From assembly GCF_024713945.1 (NCBI RefSeq), contig NC_134678.1, forward strand, positions 3,596,001 to 3,660,000: a DNA stretch of 64,000 nucleotides, in the 5' to 3' direction. The translations under genes and the position numbers were made by a program. This document shows positions 25,401 to 41,218 of this stretch, one piece after another. Every line of letters begins with the position of its first letter. Position 1 is the first letter of the stretch. Below the pieces are notes generated by a model. It did no database searches. It was given only the letters and a program-made list of their open reading frames with translations, and had not been told where the DNA came from. Origin of the DNA: Dermatophagoides farinae. Taxonomy: Eukaryota; Arthropoda; Arachnida; Sarcoptiformes; Pyroglyphidae.

Positions 25401-28400
25401 TCCTGAAGAACCTGTGTTTGATGAAATGACCGAAATTATTCCGATTATTGATAATGAACGACAAATGAGTGATGAAGATTTTTCAGAAACTATAAAATTG
25501 ATCACTACTGTTGATGCCGAAAATGTTTCGATGATGACTGCAGAAGATGACGAAAAAATTTCCATAGTCGAAACTGAAACTGAAGAACAAAAACGCATGG
25601 CCCTCATCATGAAAAAGAGAATATTTATTCATAAATTAAAAAATGACATTGTTTTTATTCATCAGTATTTTATCAATTCCAACCATCAATGTCAAGATTT
25701 GAAATTCAAGTTAAATTTTCTCCGAAAAATAGTTGGAAATAATGTCAAACGAATAGAAATCTATATTATTGAACATCCAGATGATAATTCAACAGAAATC
25801 ATTCAAACTCTTTCAAATGAATTACAAAAATGTGATCAAGAAATTGATAAATTTCAAAAATTATCCACATTCAAAGATTTGCTTGATGATTTCTATCTGA
25901 ATGTCAATAATCATTTCGATAATCTTAAATGCATTCAGATAATCAATTATAATGATTTGAACGAAAAAATCGTACGTAATGATATGCGAACAATCGAATC
26001 GATCGAAATTTCCTACATTTATTACAAAGATCTGTTTGACGAATTCCGACAAGATAATATCTGCCATTTGGATGGAGAGTTGGACAAATACATTGTAGAT
26101 CTGACATTTATATTAGAAAAATTTGGCCTAACTATTCAGACAACCAAAGAATTGTTGGAAAAACGTTGGAAATACTTGCAAGAAAAAAAGAAACAAACAC
26201 GAATAGAATCTTTTATGAAACGATTATATAAAAAGGAAAATAAAAATCCAAATACAAGCCTGGAAAAAATCAGTGCGACCAAAGTTGAACAATCTGTTGA
26301 GTCTATTCCTAATGAACCGGAATACGAAGCATATTTCGGAAATGAAAATGATTTTACAGATTCATCAAAACTAGAAAACTTGATTCGAGAAATTGAAATC
26401 ATTTTGTTCGATATAAATTGTGGTATAAATATGCATCGATATAAATCTGAACAAATTCATGCAATCTATAACGAAGCCATCCAATTGACTGACGATCAAA
26501 CATTATTGAATAAATTGAACTTTTACAAGAAAAAGATGGATATGATCATTAAAAAACGGAATTATCGTTTGGAATTGGAAGATTTTCAAATAGCATCTGA
26601 ATATTTTTTGAAATGTTGTAAACAAGATATTCAAACCGTTGATGAATTTACACAAAAAATTACACGACTACCCATAAATGCTGATCATAAACATCTGATC
26701 AATGCAAAAATGTTGGGCTTGAAATTCAATCTACGTCATTATAAAAGTCTTATTGTAATGATTCAACAAAATCACGGAAATAGTAGGCAACCAGAAATTT
26801 GTTCCAAAAATGGTCTATCTGAATGATTCATTCAAAGAACTTGAATCCAAAATAAATAATCTTAACGATATATCAAATATCGATGAAGAATACAATTTGA
26901 TACAATCGAATGTCGAATATATAACAATTATCATTGAAGAATACAATGATATAGATTTGGAAACTTTGAAAGAATTGCAGACAAAAACCGTCGAAACCAT
27001 TGAACAAATAGATTGTTTTAAAAATAACAAGTTAATCAAAGAAAATTCTTTTGAACAAGAATTGAACGATTTGGATAATTCAATCAATAGAATCGCCATT
27101 ATCATTCGATACAAAATTTTGAAACATGAATTGGTAAAAAAATTGAAACAGTTTGAGAATCGTAAAAGTATTGAAGATGAAGAATTTCAAACATTCGTCA
27201 ATGAGATTCGTTCACAACAAGAGATTATGGATAAGACATTGGCTAGTTTTGATTTTACACTAAATCATGGAGAAATGTTTGATCAAATCATGACAAATTT
27301 GGAAGTATTAATGAAAAAATTAGATTCATTCAGTTATATCATTGAAATCGATTCTCATAGAAAATTACTTGAATCAACTGATGTGATTATTGAACCTAAG
27401 AATATCAGGCCTTCTTCTAAAATTATTAAACGAATTATCAATAAAAAACCTAAAAAGATAACCGAAATTAAAACATTCACATTGCAAAAGTCTGAACACC
27501 AACCATCATTTGATTTCGATTCGATTTCGAACGAAGACCTCATAAATAACAATTATACAACACCAGTTAAGTATTTTGATGATATAACCGAGCATCTTAT
27601 CAAATCTACAACTACTATTTTAAATGAAAATAATGAATCTTCAGACGAAGACAGCACGAAAATTTATGAAGTATACATTGAACTTGAAAATGAACCAGTA
27701 AAAGATGAAAAACCGAAAGCTCGACTGCATGATGAAATTGTCGAAGTATATGATGAATTTGAAGAAGAATCACAAGATAGTCCAAATGATCATTTAGTAA
27801 AATTGGTAAATGATAATACGGAAACTTCCAGCATCCACGAATCTGAAGAATTTATGGAAACAATCGTTGTAGATGAATCAAATGAAGAATTATCATCGAT
27901 GGAAAATGAACAACCTTCAGCCATTAAAAAATTAAAGACTAAAAGAACAAATATGAATCAGTCGGCTGAAGAGATTCTAGAAGTTTTTATAGACAGTACT
28001 AAATCATCAAATGAATTTGATTCTATCAATAATGGAAAGAATGAATTAGACGAAAAAATTGAACATTTTGAAAAAACAGAGATGCCTACCGAAACTATCA
28101 TCAATGGTATAATTGATGATAATGTAAAACAAGACGTAACAATCATAAACCATGAAAATATATCGATAACAAAAGTTCATATTCGTGATGAAATTACTGA
28201 ACAAACAACTTCGGGAGACAAAATTGATGAAATAATCACTGATCCATCCACAAGTAATTTGAAAAAAATGAAAAAATTCAAATCGAATAATTACAACAAT
28301 AGCAATAATGTTTTATCACAAGCACCCGGTATCAATTTTGTTGTTTCAAATGAAACGATTCCCATTGACAGTATTGACATTGATGAAGAATCAAATTCGT

Positions 28401-31400
28401 CTACAAATGTTTTGATGAATCCACCTTCTATACAATTGAACAATTCAGCGAACAAAAATGATAGGCAGAAACAACAACAATCATCGAAAAGAAAGAAAAA
28501 ATCAAAAAAGAAATCAAAATTGCGTAAGACAATACAAATCACCTCAGAAATAACTGATCCTGTGCTGGAATCTAATCATTTATCTGCTGCTGATGATAAA
28601 AAATCTCAACATCAAGGAGACGATAAACCAATGGAGATGAGTGAATCGAAATTGATTTCAGAAAAAAATTTGAGTAGAATAGTGGAAAATTCTGAACAGA
28701 ATTATTATCGATCTGAAAAATTCAATCTGAATGTTTCGTATGATGATGATTGGTTGGATTATCTGACTCCCAAAATGAAAACAACCTCCAATAATGTTTA
28801 TGAAATTTCTTTGAATCGAAAAAATAATAATGATGAAAAACTTGATGTCAATCAAACCAAAATATCTATCGATAATGAAAAAACTAAATTGAAAAATCAA
28901 ACTGTACAACAAACACCGGATCAAAATGATGACGAAAATGAAAATGTAACGAAAATAGAATATTTACCACCAACACAGAGCTTAAGTTTTGACATCATCA
29001 ATGAAAATAATAAACTATTTGACAATAACGGATCGCTAGAAGAAACAGATGACATTGTTGAACGATGTAATAATATTGAACCGGAAATTGATGAAGCATT
29101 ATCGAAAGATGATTTGAAAAATTCCGAACCAATCAATTTTGAATCGACAAAGTCAATATCTATCAATGAAAATAATGTTGACATACCGTTGTCTAATTCA
29201 TTGAGAAATATTTTACATAATAATAACGAAATTGTAGATGACATTGACAATTCTTCTGAAATTCTTGCAAATACTTTTGAAACGACAAAAATAACTGGAA
29301 AAACCTCAAAGAAAAAATCGAAAAAGAAGAAATCGAAACAAGGTTCAAGTTCATCATTGAATCGAATTGAAAAAACATATGAAAATCCTTCTCCAGTTAC
29401 TTTGGATTCAATTGAACAAAAAATACTGTCTGTAATCGATGAAGACATTGGCTTTGATAACATACCTATGTTACAATCCGAAAACTTTAAACCATCTTCA
29501 ATCCAACATACGACAACCGTTGATTCATTTATCGATACCGAAAATATTTCTCCTTCAATCTTCAAATTACCATCATCTATATCAGACGATTGGTTAGATT
29601 ATTTGCATACAGCCGATGGAACTGCAAACGTTAGCAACTATAATAACGAACATATAAATGAAGATACAGTAATGAAAACTATTCAAGCAAAAATTATTAC
29701 ATCAAATTTGTCCGATGTTTTGGTGAATACAGATAAAAAAACGCTAGTATTTGGTAAAAATATCATAAATGAGTCAAAGTCAAAAAATTCTAAAAAATCA
29801 AAAAAGAATAAAAAACGAAAATTCAATAAATGGATGGAATATCAAAATCCAGAAACCAACGATGATCATTCATCCATATCAGACCTTCCTGATAAATATG
29901 ATCAAGTTGAGAAAAAAGATTCAAGTATAGTACCAATTGATCAAAGCGTTGTTTCATCGAAACAATCATCAAGCAAACCAGATAGGAAAGACATAATTGA
30001 TAAATTCAACGAACTTTTCTCATTTTCAAATCTTTCATCCATTGAAAATAGACCATCAGCCAATTATAAGCCTAAGCAAATTTTTCATTCTGATAATGAT
30101 GATCAGATGATTCATGAAGAAAATGATCAGGATGATGAAAGAAAAATTTTTGAATCAATCATCGAAACATTTGATGAAAATGATCCCAAAACTGATTCAT
30201 ACGAAAATATCGACTCGATTCCAATATTAATTCATTCTCACAAGAACATAGTCTCAAATGATGATTTGGAAGATGAAGAAACAAATAAAATAATCGTTAT
30301 GGATGAATCAATGTTAATCACCGACGATTATGATCATTCACCATTATCAATCGATTCTAATGAAAGTATAAGTGAAAATCAAGATGAAGACGATTCTGCA
30401 CTCATTGATCTGGAATCGAGAATTGATGCAATAACTAAACAAATCGAATATATTATTATGCAAATAACTGTATTGTTAGAGGATTCTAGCTTCAATAATC
30501 AACAATTAAAAATTCAACAGTTTGAAGATTTGATTCAATCAAGAATAAATCAACAATCATCAAAAAGCACAAAGTCAACTTATTGCAAAAAGGAAGATGA
30601 TGAAACAAGAGGAGTCAAACTCGATCTAACCGACGAACAGCCAAAAACGGTGAAAAATATGAATCTAAAATACAAGAACCAGACTGAACAACCATCTGTG
30701 TCATTGAATGATTGGATTGATTATTTGACTCCAGCTACATCAATACCAAGACCAACAAATGATTTTAATGAATTAATCAATTGGAATGAGATTGAAAATG
30801 TACATTGTGATTTGGAAACAAATTCAAAAAATGATGTTCATTTTGATTCGGTAGATCAATTTTGCATTTCTGACAAACATGACTCCATTTCCAAAATCGA
30901 AAACAAAAATATCTTGATGAAAAAAACTGAAAAAAACATATTCAAATCAGAATCTAACATCGATCAAGATAATAAGTCAAAATTCGAAACGAAAACAAAC
31001 ATTTTCAGCAGCTCTGATGATTGGATGGATTATTTATCGCCTCAAAACTTGAAAACTTCTGAACACGGACTTCAGATGTCTATCATTTACCAGCAAGAAA
31101 CTAAAACAAACTTCTCATACGATAATAATATCGTTCAGGATAAAGTACATGGAGATAATCAAAATGATTTGAAATCTAAAGAAATAGAAATGAATAAATT
31201 TGATGACAACCCTGAATCCATAAAATCAACAAAACCTTTTTCAGATGATTGGCTGGATTATTTGACACCTCAAGTATTTTATGTTATGAAATCAGAATTT
31301 CAAACGTCGATCTTAGATCAACAACCACTTGAAAGCAACTCTGGAGAAAAATTCCATTTGCCCAATCAACAAGAATCTGATGAATCGAAAATGGATATGA

Positions 31401-33010
31401 AAAAAATTGAAGAATCAATGCTTAAAAATTCAAATAATTCAGAGATGCTATTATTTTCTGAATTCAATCATGAATATGCCGATCGCGCTATTCCAAATAT
31501 CAAAATTACAACTCTACCAATTACAATCACAGAATCAAACGAAAAAGACATTTCAGATCCTCATTCAATTCTAATTAAATCTGATTATTCAACGGGCGAT
31601 AATAGAGAAAAGAAAGCTGTAGTAGATCAGTATGAAACGAAATCAAGTATGGACCGATCGAAATTCATTTATTCTAATGTTTCCAAAAAAGTAGTTAACA
31701 AATTTCATATTCCTGTTTCTTCTGACGATTGGCTAGATTATCTATCGATTAAAGGTACTAGAACTCAAAAATCAGACCTAAAAATGTCAATCATTGATTT
31801 GCAACCACTTGAAAATGTTGATAAGGAAAAATTATCAAATAGTCTTGATATTTCTTCCACAAAATCAATAAAAATTTCCAATACTAGCTCCAAACAATTT
31901 GATATGACAACATGCAAAGAAACAAAAAGTTCTTTTGAATCATTTGAACAAAACAAAAGATTGTCCCAAAATGAAAACCAAAATCATTTGCACCGAATGA
32001 ATGAGAATAATGATACCAATGATAAAATTTCTGGTGAAAACTTAAATTCTACAATTACTACATTGCAGCACAACATCACACAACTCATGCTCAGTGAAAT
32101 TGGCAAAAAATCAGCTACCGAACAAAAAAATGATATCGCTGGAAAATGTTCTCAAATCGATAGCGATGAAAATTTGAAATCCCAATTGGGACCAATAATT
32201 GATGATGATGATGATGATGATGATAAACGAGAGAAATTTGGAATACAGGTTGTTAAAAATAAAAATCTCATGACAAACAGAAATCGAACTTTGCCATTAC
32301 CGACGTTTTCAATTAGTCTATCGCATGATAATGAGCACTCATTTCAAACTGGCTTAAAAGTCCAGAAACCATCAGATTCTAAAGAACCAAAAACTAAAAC
32401 TAAACAAAGAAGAAACAAAACTGAATTTTTCACAAATGATGGCGAAAATGATAAAGAATTGATCGACAAAAATCCCGTTCAATCGTCAAAATCTTCATCT
32501 TCATCATCATCATCGCCATCGACTGTCAATAACTTAAATTTTTCTACGATGAAAACTTGGAATAATATTAGAAATTCATCATCATCGGATAATGATCATA
32601 AAACATTATCTGCAACAAAACAAGCTAAAATTCGAAGTAAAAAAATTCGTAAACATTGTGATGTTAAAAGTCTAAAAGTCATCGACATGAATGTGTTGGA
32701 AGCTAAAATTAATGGCAATAGATATGAAAAAATTGAATCCACACAAAAGCCGATTCGAAATCCTAAATCATCACTTGATACGATTATTGATAATAGTGAT
32801 AATGATGGTTCATCAACACCACCATCAACTCAGATAAAACGGTTTAAACGTATCTTTCAATATTCTCTACCATTTTATTTTTTTCTCTTACTATTGCTTT
32901 TAATATTCCTTATTATACCTAAAGATGAAAATGAATTCAATTGCCTATTACGGAATGATTATACAATGACATTGAAGAAAATTTATTTACATGGAGCGCC
33001 ACCGATTTAG
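22432..33010 (+). CDS. Spectrin-KASH protein: beta-spectrin-type actin-binding domain, divergent rods, W-acidic motifs, C-terminal KASH
   Basis: A large gene not recognised as a known ortholog. Exon 1 is 22432-22734; an 80 bp intron leads to 22815, then coding continues to 33010 with +1 frame steps within 23755-23798 and 26762-26823. The total is about 3490 residues. Two CH domains match beta-spectrin rather than nesprin (YERSKIGKLRNEREEVQ; LESIGPDDIVNGNKTL; LGLIWTLILRFQ) and align through repeat 1 with the beta-heavy spectrin of this same window. About 1000 residues of divergent coiled-coil/spectrin-like sequence follow. Next come about 1700 acidic, Ser/Asn-rich disordered residues with six DDWLDYL motifs and Lys-rich blocks. 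The end is one transmembrane helix plus a luminal tail ending GAPPI. In KASH proteins such a tail binds SUN proteins in the outer nuclear membrane. The product is therefore inferred to tie actin, and perhaps kinesin, to the nucleus. The second frame step could instead be a 40 bp intron (26755-26794). Confidence 0.8.
28739..31750 (+). repeat. Six W-acidic DDWLDYL(T/S)P motifs in the spectrin-KASH gene
   Basis: Copies at 28739-28771 (YDDDWLDYLTP), 29582-29605 (SDDWLDYL), 30701-30733 (SLNDWIDYLTP), 31010-31045 (SSDDWMDYLSPQ), 31241-31273 (SDDWLDYLTPQ) and 31718-31750 (SSDDWLDYLSI). A weak seventh lies at 29828-29851 (KWMEYQNP). The last three share a downstream block of the form S-x3-S-I-(I/L)-D-x-Q-P-L-E, so the unit is longer than the core motif. 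The copies lie in otherwise variable disordered sequence, which suggests selection on the motif. Lys-rich blocks lie between them at about 28480-28530, 29311-29340 and 29779-29820. Confidence 0.9.
32848..33010 (+). other. KASH-domain coding segment
   Basis: Encodes a basic stretch (RFKRIF), one hydrophobic helix rich in Leu/Ile/Phe (about 32862-32918) and about 30 luminal residues. Compared with the nesprin KASH tail recalled from memory, a Pro at the end of the helix is followed by a Cys exactly eight residues later. The chain ends G-A-P-P-I against G-P-P-P-T. The Cys is the position that forms a disulfide with SUN proteins in mammals. The luminal part is about two residues shorter than in human nesprins. 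Confidence 0.85.
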
Positions 33011-33246
33011 TTGATGATTGAATATTTTTGATAAATATTTTCATATTTTTTCACCAGTTTGTTTATCATCAAATGCCTTATCATTTTCTTTGATTTTTTT
33101 TTCTCGTTTTGTTTATATATTTCTGAATTTGAGTTGAGTTTCAATTTGTTTGTTTTATTCAACATTAATTGCGTTTCAAATTTTTATCATTCATTCATTA
33201 AAAAAAATTTTATGACTTGTTGTTGTTGTTTCATACCGAATTAAAA

Positions 33247-34647
33247 ATGCTACATATTATTTTGACATCTTTATTCTTGTTATCATTATCATCTAATATA
33301 TTTTGTAATACAAATGAAGATATTGAAGAAATAAATCATTTGTTTTTGGATCCTTCTCATTTATTCCCATTACTTAAGGTTTGATAATAAAATAAAAAGA
33401 AACTTACATTTGTTATTCATGTCTTACTGTTTCACTAGAATGAAGTGATTTTGTTCGAAGAATTTATACGCAAACACAATAAACCGTATAGAAATGATTT
33501 AGCAGGTTTGCAATTTTGCTAATATAAATCAAAGTCAAAATTATTCATATTAACTGGATATAATTCTTTATAGAGAAAGCAAAACGTTTCAAGATATTCA
33601 GGCAAAATTTGCTAAAAATTCGAATGCTCAATCAAAATGAATTAGGATCAGCTGTATATGGTATAACACCGGCCACAGACATGACCTATGAAGAATTTAA
33701 ACATCATTTAGGATTACGGCCAGATTTATATACACCAAACGAAGAACAGCCGGAAATTGACGATTATTATTTTCATGATAATGCTCCAGATTCATTTGAT
33801 TGGCGACAAAAATTAGGTGTTGTAAGTAGTGTAAAAAATCAGGAACAATGCGGTTCTTGTTGGGCATTCAGTGCAACAGGCAATATTGAAGGTGTTTGGG
33901 CCTTGAAACGTAACGAATCGGTTTCTCTTTCCGAGCAAGGTATAATCACCAATCATCAATTTGATTTATTCAACAATCCAGAAAGTATGAATATTTTTAT
34001 CTACCTTCTTATTAGAACTTGTCGATTGTGATACGCTTGACAATGGCTGTGGTGGAGGACTACCAACAAATGCATTCAAAACGGTTATTCAATTAGGTAT
34101 ATATTATGTGTTCAAATAAATAGATATTCACATTTCATATAAATTTCACATTCACAGGAGGTATTGAATCTGAAACTGATTATCCTTATGATGCAGAAAA
34201 TGAAAAATGTCATTTCAAAAAATCACTTTCTCATGTAAAGATTGATTCATATGTTGAGCTACCAAAAAATGAAACATACATCAAAAATTATCTCTATCAT
34301 AATGGTCCCATTTCCATTGGAATCAATGCAAATGCAATGCAATTCTATTTTGGTGGTATTTCACATCCGCCCAATTGGCTATGCAATCCTAGCAGTCTGG
34401 ATCACGGTGTTTTAATTGTTGGTTATGGTACGGGCAAAACCCGTATTCTACATAAAATACAACCATATTGGATCATTAAAAATAGCTGGGGAAGAACCTG
34501 GGGTGAAAAGGTAAACAATATTCTCAGCATTAGAATCTTTAAATCAATGAAATTATTTTTAATGAAATTCAGGGATATTATCGTGTATATCGTGGCAGTG
34601 ATACTTGTGGGGTAAGTCAAATGGCTTCTTCAGCAGTGGTCAATTAA
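33247..34647 (+). CDS. Cathepsin F-like papain-family cysteine protease
   Basis: Secreted or lysosomal C1A protease. Exons 33247-33378, 33439-33505, 33574-33939, 34016-34096, 34158-34510 and 34573-34647 give 357 residues with all phases consistent. A signal peptide (MLHIILTSLFLLSLSSNIFC) is followed by an I29-type propeptide (about 45-125, with RFKIFRQNLLKI and YGITPATDMTYEEF). The mature enzyme follows, with catalytic Cys in QCGSCWAFS, His in LDHGVLIVGYG and Asn in IIKNSWGRTWGEKG. MQFYFGGISHP and the C-terminus TCGVSQMASSAVV are cathepsin F-type. The cystatin-like pro-region of vertebrate cathepsin F is absent. Mites have many related proteases, including group 1 allergens, but this one sits nearer cathepsin F. 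It lies 236 bp after the spectrin-KASH stop codon, on the same strand. Confidence 0.9.
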
Positions 34648-35621
34648 TCAATACAACAACAATGTCAGAATTTGACAGTTGATAAATTATCATAACAATC
34701 ATTGAAAGCAATAATTTATGTTGAGATTTAAATGAATTAATTGCTTTTTGATGTTTATCTCACTGATCTATTGATTATTTTTTTTATATCAATAAAAAAA
34801 TAAATAAGAAAATTGTCAAATTCAGTTGATTATTTTTATTGACATGAAATGATTACGAAATCAAATAATACAATGGTATTAAAAATCTGTTAAGAAAGAG
34901 AGAAAATTCTATTGAATCATTCAAATTCTATTTTCTTTGTATGGCGGACAAAAACTATTGGATGTATATTGCTTATCGCTGAAAGCACTGTCCATCGAAA
35001 GCTATATAGTAAAGATTGAAATATTCTCTATTCCCTATTAGTCATTTATATATACAAAGAGAATATTCTGTTCAGTTCAGTTTTCGCCAATAGAACGTTA
35101 CGTAAACATCTTGCGATGCTCTTGCATCCATACACACGCACATATAACGACGCATCGTTTTTTTCTGCACTCTATTCTTATTATTCTGCCTCCATCATCA
35201 TAGTCGTCTTTCATCTCGACATTCACCAACTCACAACATCACATATAAAATTCTAAATTGGTGTGCTTTATTTATCCTCAAACAAATTCTGTGTTTTGTG
35301 TTTTTGAATTTTGTGTGTTTGTTCCACTTGAAAAATCAGAGAAAAAAAATCCTCAAACTGGATTTTCATTGATGTTTTGACAGTTTTTAAGTTGTTTTAA
35401 ATTTTTTTCACTAGAAAAAAAAAATATTACAGAAATAATAATTAATGAACATTAACAATGAACACTTTTGTTGGAAATTTTGTTTCATATTGCAAGAATT
35501 TGAAAACAAAAACGATATCGTTCAAATGTTTCAAGTTAAATCGTAAATGTAACGTCATGAACAAGATGTCAAATTTTTTTTAATCACAGCTTTTAACTGG
35601 ACAATTCTCCGTTGAATCGAG
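34648..35621. other. Intergenic, Alk promoter region
   Basis: Contains the cathepsin 3' UTR and the Alk promoter. A 10 bp inverted repeat (35020-35029 AATATTCTCT and 35058-35067 AGAGAATATT) brackets a TATATATA stretch at about 35047-35053. ACGTTACGTAA lies at about 35095. No reading frame is supported. Confidence 0.5.
34791..34796 (+). terminator. Poly(A) signal AATAAA, cathepsin F-like gene
   Basis: AATAAA on the coding strand, 144 nt after the cathepsin stop codon. Confidence 0.6.
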
Positions 35622-40683
<5,062 letters not shown>

Positions 40684-40892
40684 CATCATCATCATCATCA
40701 TCAACAACATGAATCATTCGGCATGATTTGAAAACGAAAAATCAAAAAAAAAAATTAATTTTATTATTGGAAAAAAAATTCGTTTATTCTTGCTAATCTA
40801 TATAAATTTAACATTTCGATTTTTTTTTGTTTGAAAGTTAATTTTCAACCGAATAGAATGGAGAGCAAAATTTTATGTCGAATGTATATATG

Positions 40893-40898
40893 AATAAA
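40893..40898 (+). terminator. Poly(A) signal AATAAA, Alk
   Basis: AATAAAATAAAA on the coding strand about 210 nt after the Alk stop codon. Confidence 0.55.
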
Positions 40899-41180
40899 AT
40901 AAAATTCGTATAATTTATTCATTTATCTATAGAAGCATTTTGATGATTTTATGACTTGAAATGGATAAGCTTAGCTATTAAATGATCATTCATTTCATTT
41001 ATTATTCAAAATAAAAAAAAATAATTCAATCAATTAATCGTAAATATATATCAAAAACAAAATTAATACCCGATCAAAATAGCTGTAGGCCATTATCAAT
41101 CAAACATTTTGATATCCTTTAAATCATGATGATCATCATTAAAATGAAACGGTTATAAATTTTCCGACAACCATCACCAC

Positions 41181-41183
<3 letters not shown>

Positions 41184-41214
<31 letters not shown>
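41184..41214. repeat. (CA)n microsatellite
   Basis: About 15 CA units in the gene-free region downstream of Alk. Confidence 0.9.

Positions 41215-41218
<4 letters not shown>

Noticed and set aside
28921-29565. 214-codon antisense open frame inside the spectrin-KASH gene
   Set aside because: It is opposite a well-supported coding frame, has low-complexity composition and shows no domain; a shadow of codon bias.
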